The notes under the pieces are model-generated. The model was given only the letters and a program-made list of their open reading frames with translations, did not search any database and was not told the origin of the DNA. DNA of 64,000 nucleotides from Chloroflexota bacterium (GTDB taxonomy: Bacteria; Chloroflexota; Anaerolineae; Anaerolineales; Villigracilaceae), in assembly GCA_013388685.1 (NCBI GenBank), contig JACAET010000052.1:124001-188000 (forward strand), written 5' to 3'. The first letter of the stretch is position 1, and the number at the start of each line of letters is the position of its first letter. The position numbers were made by a program, and so were the translations under genes. Positions 27,756 to 36,454 of this stretch are shown piece by piece.

Positions 27756-28883
27756 TCAGCCTCCTACCAGTTTATAGATTTGTTCGCCATACTTCTCGAA
27801 CCGAAACGGCGATTCGCGCATCACAGACTGCAACTCTGCCATATCCTTCGGCGGATGTTCGGCAAGCGTATTCAGCAAACCTTTGGGAAGGACGATATCA
27901 GATTCGACCTTCATTTCCTGCGCGACTTTCTTGCGCCATGCTTTCAACTTGTCCAGGCGGCGGATCACCGCTTCTTTCGGACGTTTTGCCTGCTCTGCCC
28001 TCACCAGCGGATTCGCCGCCCCGCGCCGGGATGCCGCCAAAATCTGCTCGCCCCACAGGTGAATCTGTTTTTGGCTCAAACCCAGCGCCGCCAGGTCCAC
28101 GTCCTTTTCGGGAGGGTTTTGGGCAATATCCAGCAGTACCTTGTCTGGAATGACTTTGAAAGGCGGACGATTCATGTGCTCGGCAATGGCGTCGCGGCAC
28201 AGGCAGAGTTCGCGCAGGATGGTCAATTCGCGCGGGGTGACATCTTTACGGGCGGCGAACCGCTTCCAGGAATCGCCGTTCGATTTTTCCTTTGGCTCGT
28301 TGACGTGGCAGGCAAGGGAAAAGTCGTCGAGCGCAAACCCCCAGCGTTCTTTTTCGCGCAGTTCTTGCTCCAACAAGTTGCGCAAGGAAATGAGGTAATG
28401 GGTATCCAGGCGGGCGTAGTCTAATTGAGCAGGAGTCAGGGGGCGCGCCGCCCAGTCTGCCTTTTGGTGGCGTTTATCCACTTTAACGCGAAATTTTTCA
28501 TTCAAGATGGCATCCAGCCCGACGAACGGATAGCCCAAAATGCGGGCGGCTTGCATGGTGTCAAAGATGTTCCTGAAGGTGAAGTCATAATCGCGCTTCA
28601 GGCAGATCAGGTCGTATTCGGCGGCATGGAAGATTTTTTCGATTTGCGGGCTGGCAAAAATAGGGGCAAGCAGGTCAAGGTCGTCCAAAGCGAGTGGGTC
28701 GAGAATATAGTCTTTTTCTGGCGTGGAGAATTGGATGAGGCAGACCCGTTCACGGTAGGCGTGCAGGCTGTTGGATTCCGTATCTACGGCGATGCGTTCC
28801 CGGGCGGACAAATCGTCCACCATGCGTTTGAGGGTGTGATGTTCATCCACCCAGACGGGCGGCGGGAGCGGTTCAACAGTCAT
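27756..28883 (-). CDS. rnd: Ribonuclease D-like 3'-5' exonuclease with HRDC domain
   Basis: 375 residues. The DEDD exonuclease domain (about 15-190) has IAVDTESNSLHAY (motif I), FHAAEYDLICLKRDY (motif II) and LDYARLDTHYLISL (motif III, with the Tyr of the DEDDy class). An HRDC domain (about 210-290) and a second helical HRDC-like part (about 300-375) follow, as in E. coli RNase D, which trims tRNA 3' ends. The start overlaps the end of rimI by four bases (ATGA), and a TATAAT inside the rimI end can drive it separately. Confidence 0.9.
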   Translation of the reverse strand: MTVEPLPPPVWVDEHHTLKRMVDDLSARERIAVDTESNSLHAYRERVCLIQFSTPEKDYILDPLALDDLDLLAPIFASPQIEKIFHAAEYDLICLKRDYDFTFRNIFDTMQAARILGYPFVGLDAILNEKFRVKVDKRHQKADWAARPLTPAQLDYARLDTHYLISLRNLLEQELREKERWGFALDDFSLACHVNEPKEKSNGDSWKRFAARKDVTPRELTILRELCLCRDAIAEHMNRPPFKVIPDKVLLDIAQNPPEKDVDLAALGLSQKQIHLWGEQILAASRRGAANPLVRAEQAKRPKEAVIRRLDKLKAWRKKVAQEMKVESDIVLPKGLLNTLAEHPPKDMAELQSVMRESPFRFEKYGEQIYKLVGG

Positions 28884-29356
28884 AGGCGGTCATTATATCG
28901 CACTGACCGCATGTCTTTGTCTGGCTGGAGGTGCTTCTCCATGATCAGAGCGTCTTCATCGTCCGAGTAGTAACGCCCCCAAACGTCCACCGTTTGATAG
29001 CCCTCCTGTTCATATAACGCAATGGCGCCATAGTTCGAAATGCGCACCGATAGTTTGATGCGCGGCTGCCGCACGCGCTCTTCGCAGGCGCGCAGGAGCA
29101 TGCGCCCGATACCGCGCCGCTGAAAGTGTGGATCCACCGCAATGGTGGAGAGCCAGGCTACGACTTGGGTGGGACGCGGGTCGCAGGCGGCGAATCCGAT
29201 CATTTCGCCGTCCTCCACGGCTTTGAGGCGGATGACTTCGGGCCAGGTCAGCACAGCCACCAGGTCGAGCAGGGGCCAGGCATCTTTCTCAAAGCAGATT
29301 TGCTCGAGTCTCCGCAGGGCTTTCAGGTCGAGCAGACCGGCAGTATGAATTTCCAT
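28880..29356 (-). CDS. RimI-like GNAT acetyltransferase
   Basis: 158 residues of the GNAT fold. The acetyl-CoA loop is in VDPHFQRRGIGRMLL (Q/RxxGxG), and ALYEQEGYQTVDVWGRYY with ALIMEK near the C-terminus resembles RimI, which acetylates the N-terminus of ribosomal protein bS18. TAGAAT on the minus strand (29366-29371) ends nine bases before the ATG, so a leaderless start is likely. It is the first gene of the RNA-enzyme operon. Other N-terminal acetyltransferase roles are possible. Confidence 0.8.
   Translation of the reverse strand: MEIHTAGLLDLKALRRLEQICFEKDAWPLLDLVAVLTWPEVIRLKAVEDGEMIGFAACDPRPTQVVAWLSTIAVDPHFQRRGIGRMLLRACEERVRQPRIKLSVRISNYGAIALYEQEGYQTVDVWGRYYSDDEDALIMEKHLQPDKDMRSVRYNDRL
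28892..28897 (-). promoter_or_regulatory. -10 box of rnd inside the rimI gene
   Basis: A minus-strand TATAAT within the last codons of rimI ends eight bases before the rnd ATG. Confidence 0.5.
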
Positions 29357-29372
29357 CGGCTGGGAATTCTAT

Positions 29373-29414
29373 CAAAAAACAAGTGGAAAGCAGATTTTGC
29401 CGCTTTCCACTTGT
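29373..29414 (-). terminator. Terminator of the stomatin-like gene
   Basis: A 13-bp perfect stem (29379-29391 with 29402-29414), followed on the minus strand by a TTTTTTGAT run. Confidence 0.88.
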
Positions 29415-29438
29415 CCTCGATTGTTTGCTTGGTACCGT

Positions 29439-30335
29439 CTATTTCTTGCCCGCATCCTTGCCGAGGAAGTTATCGAGCAGGCTGGTGAACTCCATCGGGA
29501 AGATGTATTTGGTGGAGGGACTCTCGCCGAGCGCTTTCAGCGTGTCGAAGTATTGCAGGGTCATGGTCTTTTGATCCACAGCCTTTGCCGCGTTGAAGAT
29601 GTGCTCGAGCGCCTTCGCAAAACCCTGCGCCTTGAGTTCCTGCGCCTGCTGTAAACCTTCCGCTTCGAGAATGGCGGATTGCTTCTGACCTTCCGCCCGC
29701 AGGATGGCGGCTTGCTTTTCACCCTGCGCCACGTTGATGGCGGCTTCGCGCGTACCGGTGGACTCGGTGACTACGGCGCGGCGGATGCGTTCGGCGGACA
29801 TCTGGCGGTTCATCGCCTCTTGAATTTCGCGCGGCGGGATGATTTCGCGGATTTCGACATTGGTCACTTTGACGCCCCAGCGCTCGGTCACTTCATCGAG
29901 GCGGGTGCGCAGCATGGTGTTGATGTGTTCGCGTTCCGAGAGCACATCGTCCAGCGGGATACCGCCGATGACCGCGCGCAGGGTGGTGGTCGCCATACCT
30001 TGCGCCGCAACTTCGAAGTTACCCACCTGAAGCACCGATTCGGTCGGGTCGAGCACTTTGTAATACCAGATGAAGTCCACCGAGATGCTGGCGTTGTCCT
30101 TGGTGATGGCGGTCTGATGCGGGATTTCGCGCACCTGCTCGCGCAGGTCTACCTTCACCGCGCGGTCAATGACCGGAATGAGCAGGACGATGCCGGGTCC
30201 CTTTGCGCCGATGCTGCGTCCCAGGCGAAACACGACCAGGCGCTGGTACTCCGGGACGATGCGGATGGCGTTGGCTAAAAACACGAAACCAAGAAGGAAC
30301 AACCCGCCTATTAGACATAGAATAACATAATCCAT
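29439..30335 (-). CDS. SPFH/band 7 stomatin-like membrane protein
   Basis: 298 residues. One N-terminal membrane helix (about 3-22) precedes an SPFH domain (about 25-185, with YQRLVVFRLG and GVKVTNVEIREIIPPREIQEAM typical of stomatin/paraslipin) and an Ala/Glu/Gln-rich coiled coil (about 190-260). Such proteins oligomerise in membrane microdomains and recruit membrane proteases. The upstream gene is nfeD, the standard operon partner of stomatins, 33 bases away. Confidence 0.92.
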   Translation of the reverse strand: MDYVILCLIGGLFLLGFVFLANAIRIVPEYQRLVVFRLGRSIGAKGPGIVLLIPVIDRAVKVDLREQVREIPHQTAITKDNASISVDFIWYYKVLDPTESVLQVGNFEVAAQGMATTTLRAVIGGIPLDDVLSEREHINTMLRTRLDEVTERWGVKVTNVEIREIIPPREIQEAMNRQMSAERIRRAVVTESTGTREAAINVAQGEKQAAILRAEGQKQSAILEAEGLQQAQELKAQGFAKALEHIFNAAKAVDQKTMTLQYFDTLKALGESPSTKYIFPMEFTSLLDNFLGKDAGKK

Positions 30336-30368
30336 TTTTCTCTCCTTTTGTTGATAGTGGCTTTAACT

Positions 30369-30965
30369 TCAATCGGTCTTTTCAACGATCAGAATAAACC
30401 CCTCCCGCCGCAGGACACGTACCGAACTCCCTGCCCTGATGGGTTTTTCGCTGCGCGCCGACCATAACTCACTGCCGACCTGTACGCTTCCTTCATCGTG
30501 GATTCTCGTCTTCGCTTCGCCAGTCTGACCGACCAGCGCATCCAGATCGTGCGCGGGGCGGACTTGCGCGGCTTGCAGGGATTTGCCCACCGCAATCCAC
30601 AGAAAACCCGCCACCAGCACAGACGCAATGAACGCCACGAACAGGTTGACCGCCGGTCCGCCCGTTTGGCTGGGGAACAGGAAAATCGAACCGACCACCA
30701 GGATGATGATCGAAAGACCCAGGAATAACTCACGTTTTGGCTTCTGGATGGAATAGAGGAATGGCGCCACACTGATAAGCATCAACGCCAGCGCCCACCA
30801 GTTGAACGAGAGGTTGACAATCCCATAACCCGCCAGCGCAAGACAAACCAGCGCTCCCGCCTCAAAGAACCCCGTCCCCGGCGTGGCAAGCGCCAGCATT
30901 GCTAACAACACCCCGGCAAGCAATAACAGATAGGCGACATTGGGGTTTGACAGGAATGGCTCCAT
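30369..30965 (-). CDS. NfeD-like membrane protein
   Basis: 198 residues: about four hydrophobic helices (about 8-145), then a C-terminal OB-fold domain (about 145-198; LVGQTGEAKTRIHDEGSVQV and RVLRREGFILIVEK). This is the short NfeD form lacking the N-terminal serine-protease domain. GGAGGA lies before the ATG, and TATAAT (minus strand, 30980-30985) 14 bases upstream. It forms an operon with the stomatin-like gene, the usual pairing for membrane-domain organisation. Confidence 0.92.
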   Translation of the reverse strand: MEPFLSNPNVAYLLLLAGVLLAMLALATPGTGFFEAGALVCLALAGYGIVNLSFNWWALALMLISVAPFLYSIQKPKRELFLGLSIIILVVGSIFLFPSQTGGPAVNLFVAFIASVLVAGFLWIAVGKSLQAAQVRPAHDLDALVGQTGEAKTRIHDEGSVQVGSELWSARSEKPIRAGSSVRVLRREGFILIVEKTD

Positions 30966-31069
30966 GGTTCCTCCGTTTCATTATACAACAGACGGCACAG
31001 ATTTCCGCCGTTTCACGTTCTATCTTTTCTACGCAAATCCACTCAAAAGGTTTTTTTCATCCAAGGCTG

Positions 31070-31075
31070 TATAAT
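31070..31075 (+). promoter_or_regulatory. -10 box of the wecC-wecB operon
   Basis: TATAAT followed by a leader of about 30 bases with AAGGAG ahead of the GTG start. Confidence 0.55.
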
Positions 31076-31110
31076 ACGCCCCATACACCTGTCCTTTTCA
31101 AGGAGTCAAC

Positions 31111-32433
31111 GTGAAATTCAACAAAATCTGCGTGCTGGGCTTGGGGTACATCGGTCTTCCCACCGCCGCCACCTTCGCCGCGCACGGCATCAAAGTCACC
31201 GGCGTGGACGTGAACCCGCTTGTCATCCAGACGTTGAAGCGGGGCGAACTTCACATCCACGAACCGGGTTTGCGCCAAGTCGTCGAACAAGCGCTTCAAT
31301 CGGGCAACCTCACCGTCTCGTCCCAACCCGAAGAAGCCGACGCCTTTCTCATCGCTGTCCCCACTCCCTTTTATGAAGACAAATTCGCCGAATACGAAGG
31401 CAGACGCTACAAACTGGCAGATATGAGCGCCGTCATCGCGGCGACCAAAGCCATTTTGCCGCACCTGCGCAAAGGCAATCTGGTCATCCTCGAATCGACC
31501 TCACCGCCTCGCACCACCCTCGACCTGGTCCGTCCCATTTTGGAGCGATCCACGCTGAAAGCGGGTTCCGACTTCTACCTGTGCTACTCGCCGGAGCGCG
31601 TCCTGCCGGGACAAATCCTGCGCGAACTGGTCGAGAACGCCCGCGTCATCGGCGGCGTGACGCCCGAATCGGCGCGCGCCGGGCACGACCTGTACGCCAC
31701 CTTCGTCAAAGGGCAAATCGTCGAAACCGACGCCACCACCTCCGAAATGGTCAAATTGATGGAAAACACCACCCGCGATGTCAACATTGCCATCGCCAAC
31801 GAATTTGCCCGCCTCGCCGAAAAATTTGGCGTGGACGTGTGGGAAGCCATCCGCCTCGCCAACCTGCACCCGCGCATAGACATCCTCAACCCCGGACCGG
31901 GCGTCGGCGGTCACTGCATCAGCGTGGACCCGTGGTTTTTCGTCGAAACTGCGCCGGAACTCACCCCGCTCATCTACAACGCCCGCAAGGTCAACGACGA
32001 ACAGCCGCGCTTCGTTGTGAGCCGCGTGCAGGAGGCGCTGGGCAGTCTGAAAGACAGGCGCGTCGCCGCCCTCGGGCTGGCATACAAACCAGACGTGGAC
32101 GACCTGCGCGAAAGCCCCGCCGTGGAGGTGGTGCATTTACTCCAGGAGCAAGGCGCAAAGGTCAAAGCTTGGGAACCGTTCAAGCCACACGCCGTCCTCA
32201 AAGGCATTCACATCTCGCAAACGCTGGAAGATGCCATCTGGCAGGCGGATACCCTGCTGCTCCTCGTCCGGCATGCCGAATTTACCCGCTTCGACCCCGT
32301 CGAAATTGTCGCCAAAACCCCCGCCCGCATCGCCATAGACACCGTCAACGGCTGGGACAGGGACGCCTGGCAGCGGGCGGGTTTCCAGGTCCATCGCCTG
32401 GGCGATAAAAAATCGTCCATTGCCAGCCGTTAA
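31111..32433 (+). CDS. wecC: UDP-N-acetyl-D-mannosamine dehydrogenase
   Basis: 440 residues, GTG start preceded by AAGGAGTCAAC. It oxidises UDP-ManNAc to UDP-ManNAcA with two NAD. The N-terminal Rossmann motif is GLGYIGLPTAATFAAHG. The catalytic cysteine is in GPGVGGHCISVDPWF, and the C-terminal substrate domain contains LAYKPDVDDLRESPA. UDP-glucose dehydrogenases are related, but pairing with wecB four bases downstream supports the ManNAc assignment. The product feeds a surface polysaccharide. Confidence 0.9.
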   Translation: MKFNKICVLGLGYIGLPTAATFAAHGIKVTGVDVNPLVIQTLKRGELHIHEPGLRQVVEQALQSGNLTVSSQPEEADAFLIAVPTPFYEDKFAEYEGRRYKLADMSAVIAATKAILPHLRKGNLVILESTSPPRTTLDLVRPILERSTLKAGSDFYLCYSPERVLPGQILRELVENARVIGGVTPESARAGHDLYATFVKGQIVETDATTSEMVKLMENTTRDVNIAIANEFARLAEKFGVDVWEAIRLANLHPRIDILNPGPGVGGHCISVDPWFFVETAPELTPLIYNARKVNDEQPRFVVSRVQEALGSLKDRRVAALGLAYKPDVDDLRESPAVEVVHLLQEQGAKVKAWEPFKPHAVLKGIHISQTLEDAIWQADTLLLLVRHAEFTRFDPVEIVAKTPARIAIDTVNGWDRDAWQRAGFQVHRLGDKKSSIASR

Positions 32434-32437
32434 TCGA

Positions 32438-33610
32438 ATGAAAATTCTCTCCGTTTTTGGCACGCGCCCCGAAGCCGTGAAAATGGCGCCCATCGTTCGC
32501 CTGCTCGCAAAAACACCGGGCATCGAGTCGCGCGTCTGCGTAACGGCGCAACACCGGCAGATGCTCGATCAGGTGCTGGACCTGTTTCAGATTCACCCCG
32601 ACTACGACCTGGACTTGATGCGCGAGGGACAGTCGCTGGCACAGTTGACGGCGGGCATCTTCCTGCGCCTCGACCCGGTTCTCGAAGAAGTCCAGCCCGA
32701 CTGGGTGCTGGCAGTAGGCGATACAACCACCGTCGTCACCACCTGCCAGCTGGCGTTCTACCGCCGCATCAAGTTCGGTCACGTGGAAGCAGGACTGCGC
32801 ACGCATAACAAGTGGCATCCCTTCCCTGAAGAAATCAACCGCCGTCTCGCCACTACCATGGCAGACCTGCACTTTGCGCCCACCGAGTGGTCAAAAAACA
32901 ATCTGCTCCACGAAGGGGTGGAAGAAAAGGACATCGTCGTCACCGGCAACCCGGTCATAGATGCCTTGAAGTATGTTGCGGCACAGCCCGCTTCCCCTCT
33001 CGTTATCGAACTCCTCGAAAGGCTGGGGATTGAGACCGAAAATCCAACGACGATGCGGCTGGCAACTATGCGAACAGCGGCTACCAGACCCAAAAGACTC
33101 ATCCTCGTCACTGCCCACCGCCGCGAAAACTTCGGACAGCCCATCGAAAACATCTGCCACGCGCTGCGAGAACTGGCAGAGCGCGGGGACGTGGAAATCG
33201 TCTATCCTGTCCATCTGAACCCCAATGTGCAGGAACCGGTCTACCGCCTGCTCGACGGGGTGAAAGGGATTACCCTCCTGCCCCCCCTGGATTACCTGCC
33301 CCTCGTACATTTGATGAAACACGCCACCCTCATCCTGACCGACTCCGGCGGACTGCAGGAGGAGGCGCCTACCTTTGGCATTCCAGTTCTCGTGCTGCGG
33401 CAAACCACCGAACGCCCGGAAGGAGTTGAGGCGGGGACGCTCAGGCTGGTTGGAACAGAGACCCGGCGCATCGTCCAGGAAGCGACGCGGGTATTGGACG
33501 ATGAGTCCGAGTATGTGAAAATGGCAAAGGCGTCCAATCCCTATGGCGACGGTCACGCCGCGGAACGGATTGTGGAGGCGCTTCTGCAGCGGGCGGAAAG
33601 TCCTTTCTAA
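32438..33610 (+). CDS. wecB: UDP-N-acetylglucosamine 2-epimerase
   Basis: 390 residues starting MKILSVFGTRPEAVKMAP, four bases after the wecC stop. It converts UDP-GlcNAc to UDP-ManNAc, the substrate of WecC. VGDTTTVVTTCQLAFY, HVEAGLRTHNKWHPFPEE, TAHRRENFGQP, and the UDP-binding TDSGGLQEEAPTFGIPVLVLR are all family signatures. An insert of about 20 residues (ENPTTMRLATMRTAATRPKR) precedes TAHRREN. Confidence 0.93.
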   Translation: MKILSVFGTRPEAVKMAPIVRLLAKTPGIESRVCVTAQHRQMLDQVLDLFQIHPDYDLDLMREGQSLAQLTAGIFLRLDPVLEEVQPDWVLAVGDTTTVVTTCQLAFYRRIKFGHVEAGLRTHNKWHPFPEEINRRLATTMADLHFAPTEWSKNNLLHEGVEEKDIVVTGNPVIDALKYVAAQPASPLVIELLERLGIETENPTTMRLATMRTAATRPKRLILVTAHRRENFGQPIENICHALRELAERGDVEIVYPVHLNPNVQEPVYRLLDGVKGITLLPPLDYLPLVHLMKHATLILTDSGGLQEEAPTFGIPVLVLRQTTERPEGVEAGTLRLVGTETRRIVQEATRVLDDESEYVKMAKASNPYGDGHAAERIVEALLQRAESPF

Positions 33611-33632
33611 ATCCACTGCGCCTGTTTGTGAG

Positions 33633-33638
33633 TATAAT
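33633..33638 (+). promoter_or_regulatory. -10 box of the LGFP-like protein gene (likely leaderless)
   Basis: TATAAT ends seven bases before the ATG at 33646. This supports that start rather than the in-frame GTG at 33628 or ATG at 33637, which overlap the box. Confidence 0.55.
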
Positions 33639-33645
33639 GAATACG

Positions 33646-34578
33646 ATGAACGTGATTCGGCGACTCATCGCTTCCGTCGTGGCACTGATGGTTCTGCTTG
33701 CAAGCGGGGGAACGGCGCAGGCGCAATCGGCGGATGTGCGCTACTTCCCCGAAACGGGACATTACGTCAAGGGGGCGTTCCTGCAGTTTTACAACGCCGC
33801 CAAAGACCCTCTTCTCGTCTATGGCTACCCCATCACCGAGCAAATCACCGCCCGCGACGGTAAGACCGTGCAATACTTCCAGCGCGCCCGCTTTGAATTG
33901 ACGGCGGCAAACCGCATACAACTCACCCCGCTTGGCACACTCCTCTACCAGCCGCGCAGTCCCCTACTCGTGGAGAACAAAAACGGATGCGAAAAATACC
34001 CTACGGGCTATAGCGTTTGCTTTACGTTCCTAGATTTCTACAAAGCCCACGGTGGACCGAATCAGTTCGGCAACCCCATCTCCCCCTTCGAATCGGCAGA
34101 CGGATCGATCGTGCAATACTTCGAGGGAGCCCGCTTCGAGTGGCGCGCCGACCGCGGCGCCGAAAAATGGGTGATCATCTCTGATCTCGGGCGCCTCTAC
34201 TTCGACCTGCAAAAGGAAGACCCCGCGCACCTTCGCCCCGTCCCCCCACCCGATGCCGCCATCAAGCCGGTGTTATCGCTCAAAGCCCGCGCTTTCGTGT
34301 TGAAAGCCGTCACCCTCAAGAACGGCTCACAGACCGTCTATGTCATCGTTCAGGATCAGACCTCCGAAGCCCTGGAAAACGCCTCCGTCAAAGCCACTGT
34401 GCGCTTCACCGATGGCACTACCCAAGAACACCTCTTCACCACCAACGCGCGGGGCATCGGACAGGCAACCTTCGATTTCAGCAATCAAAAACCGGGGGAA
34501 CTCGTCACCATCGAAGTCAGCGTAAACTACCAGGGGCTGACGACCACCACCGTCACTTCGTTCAGAATTTGGTTCTAG
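33646..34578 (+). CDS. Secreted protein with two LGFP-like repeats and an Ig-like domain
   Basis: 310 residues. A signal peptide (MNVIRRLIASVVALMVLLAS...TAQAQS) precedes two copies of a module of about 75 residues: FLQFYNAAKDPLLVYGYPIT...VQYFQRARFEL and FLDFYKAHGGPNQFGNPIS...VQYFEGARFEW. These resemble LGFP-type cell-wall repeats. A beta-sandwich domain (about 210-310) resembles bacterial Ig-like domains. It is probably exported and surface-associated. It follows the wecCB genes but has its own promoter. The function is unknown. Confidence 0.7.
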   Translation: MNVIRRLIASVVALMVLLASGGTAQAQSADVRYFPETGHYVKGAFLQFYNAAKDPLLVYGYPITEQITARDGKTVQYFQRARFELTAANRIQLTPLGTLLYQPRSPLLVENKNGCEKYPTGYSVCFTFLDFYKAHGGPNQFGNPISPFESADGSIVQYFEGARFEWRADRGAEKWVIISDLGRLYFDLQKEDPAHLRPVPPPDAAIKPVLSLKARAFVLKAVTLKNGSQTVYVIVQDQTSEALENASVKATVRFTDGTTQEHLFTTNARGIGQATFDFSNQKPGELVTIEVSVNYQGLTTTTVTSFRIWF

Positions 34579-34644
34579 TGTCTGAAAAGCCCATTTCTTG
34601 CGCGTACTCTGCGCTCTCCAGCGCAGGGTGACGTTACACTTGCC

Positions 34645-35328
34645 CTACGCAAAGACTTCCTCCCAATCGAAGACGGGACCCTCCTTGCAAGCCAGTTTCC
34701 AGCCAGATTTAAACGTCACCGCGCAGACGGCGCATTCGCCGATTCCGCCGCACGGAATGGGCGTTTGCACGAGGACCTGCGCTTCTTTCCCCGCTGCAGC
34801 CCAATTCGACCCACCCAGCCTTTTACTCAGCCCAGGCAGGCTTTCACGCAAGACATCGAAGGCGGCGTACTCCGCCCAGGCAAGGACTTCCTCCAGCGCG
34901 GTAAAAGGCTGAACCTCCACAGCATCTGGTAAATTGCCCATGTCTGAATCGCCAAGCAGGACAACCGCCGCGCCCTGGTTGAGCGATGGGACCATCAACC
35001 CCCGCAGACGCGAGGCGTCATCATCGAACGGGATAAGCGCCACCTTCCGCGCCGTGTGCGGCAGGGTAAAGCCGCGTCCCAGCGGTCCGCGCAGGGAGAG
35101 GTTGGTTCCGGGCATCCACGCCGACGGAACGGGAGGCGCGGCGGTAAAACCAAAAGGCGTGGATTCCGTAGAGAAGAGAGGAACAGGCAAAGGGTCCAAG
35201 GGCGAAGCGGAGCCGGCAAGCAGATATTGCCCGGGCGCGGGAATCAGGTTTGCGGGGCAGGCGATCCGCGCTTGCGTGTTTCCGCCCTCCGAACTTAACT
35301 CGATGACCTGTCCATGACCGGCGTGCAT
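34645..35328 (-). CDS. PyrK-like FAD/[2Fe-2S] electron-transfer protein
   Basis: 227 residues. The C-terminal segment CGGIGECAVCAVTFKSG...LACKEGPVFDW has the four-cysteine [2Fe-2S] pattern of PyrK, the electron-transfer subunit of class 1B dihydroorotate dehydrogenase. The N-terminal part is a weak ferredoxin-reductase beta-barrel (GQYLLAG...PVPLFST). The nucleotide-binding part lacks a clear glycine-rich NAD motif. No pyrD gene is adjacent. It may be PyrK proper with a distant PyrD, or a subunit of another oxidoreductase. Confidence 0.7.
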   Translation of the reverse strand: MHAGHGQVIELSSEGGNTQARIACPANLIPAPGQYLLAGSASPLDPLPVPLFSTESTPFGFTAAPPVPSAWMPGTNLSLRGPLGRGFTLPHTARKVALIPFDDDASRLRGLMVPSLNQGAAVVLLGDSDMGNLPDAVEVQPFTALEEVLAWAEYAAFDVLRESLPGLSKRLGGSNWAAAGKEAQVLVQTPIPCGGIGECAVCAVTFKSGWKLACKEGPVFDWEEVFA

Positions 35329-35349
35329 GGCGCTATGCTATCATGGCGG

Positions 35350-35355
35350 TATAAT
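35350..35355 (+). promoter_or_regulatory. -10 box of the prohibitin-like gene
   Basis: TATAAT lies 25 bases before the ATG at 35381, followed by a CGGAGG ribosome-binding site. Confidence 0.55.
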
Positions 35356-35380
35356 AATTTCAACTACCAACGGAGGAACA

Positions 35381-36406
35381 ATGAATATCGCAGAGTTTAT
35401 CAAGGCTTTGGCAGGGTTTGCCTGGCTGGCAGTGGTGGGACTGGGCATACTGGCAATTGCCCGCGCCAGCCGCAACCAGAGCGCAAAAGGAATTACCTCG
35501 CTGCTCATCGGCATGGTGGTGCTCGCAATGGTGCTGACGCTCGTCGGCGCGGGGCTGGTCTTCATCGAGCCGACCGAGGCGGGCGTGGTCATCACCATTT
35601 TGGGGCAGGGCGGCTTGCGCCCGGAACCCCTTACCCCGGGCTTGCACTGGATCGTTCCGTTTGTAGAGCGGGTGGAACTCTACCCCACCACCACGCAGAC
35701 GTTTACAATGGCGCAAGGGGCTGGCGATGAGGTCAACGTCGAAGCGCGGACCTCGGACGGACAGCGTATTTTTGTCGATTCATCTGTCATCTTCAAGATT
35801 GATCCTTCGGCGGTGATCGCCATTCACAAAACCTGGCAGCGACGGTATGAGCAAGACCTGATTTTGCCGCAGACGCGCGGCATCATCCGCGATGCAGTGT
35901 CACAATATCGCGTGGACGAGGTGCTGAGCACCAAACGCTTCGAAATGACCAGCCAGATCAGCGAACAACTCCGGCAGATCATGGCAGAAAACGGCTTGAC
36001 GCTGGTGGATTTCGTCCTGCGCGACATCACCTTCACCGAGGAATACGCCCAGTCCATTGAACAAAAACAGATTGCCGAACAACAGGCGTTACAGGCAAAG
36101 TTTGTGGTCGAACAAAAGAAGCAGGAAGCCGAACAAGCCCGTCAGGTGGCGCAGGGTCAGGCGGATGCGGCGGTGATCGCGGCGAAGGGCGCGGCGGAGG
36201 CGCAAATCATCCAGGCGGAAGCGCAGGCAAAAGCCAACGAATTGATCGGTCAGTCGCTTCAGGAAAACCCCGAAATTTTGCAGTACCAGTACATCCTGAA
36301 ACTGGCGCCGGGCGTGCAGACCATCTTCATCCCCAGCGGCAACCAGTTCATCCTGCCCCTGCCGAACACCTCTCCGTCAACGTTTGTTCCCGATGCCACA
36401 CCGTAA
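35381..36406 (+). CDS. Prohibitin-like SPFH membrane protein
   Basis: 341 residues starting MNIAEFIKALAGF, set by CGGAGG seven bases upstream. Two N-terminal hydrophobic helices (about 5-25 and 38-62) are followed by a prohibitin-type SPFH domain (about 65-240; DPSAVIAIHKTWQRRYEQDL, IRDAVSQYRVDEVLSTKR, FVLRDITFTEEYAQSIEQKQIAEQQA) and an Ala/Gln/Glu coiled coil (about 235-300). It is a second SPFH protein in the window, distinct from the stomatin at 29439-30335. It may form ring-like membrane scaffolds. The selD start follows after 48 bases. Confidence 0.9.
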   Translation: MNIAEFIKALAGFAWLAVVGLGILAIARASRNQSAKGITSLLIGMVVLAMVLTLVGAGLVFIEPTEAGVVITILGQGGLRPEPLTPGLHWIVPFVERVELYPTTTQTFTMAQGAGDEVNVEARTSDGQRIFVDSSVIFKIDPSAVIAIHKTWQRRYEQDLILPQTRGIIRDAVSQYRVDEVLSTKRFEMTSQISEQLRQIMAENGLTLVDFVLRDITFTEEYAQSIEQKQIAEQQALQAKFVVEQKKQEAEQARQVAQGQADAAVIAAKGAAEAQIIQAEAQAKANELIGQSLQENPEILQYQYILKLAPGVQTIFIPSGNQFILPLPNTSPSTFVPDATP

Positions 36407-36420
36407 CCTCCAAAAGGACA

Positions 36421-36446
36421 AGGGGACAGCCTGCGGGCTGTCCCCT
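36421..36446 (+). terminator. Strong hairpin between the prohibitin-like gene and selD
   Basis: A perfect 11-bp stem (36421-36431 with 36436-36446) and a TGCG loop. There is no T-run after it, only CTCACAAT and then the selD ATG eight bases later. It could be a terminator, an attenuator or a structure over the selD start. Confidence 0.5.
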
Positions 36447-36454
36447 CTCACAAT

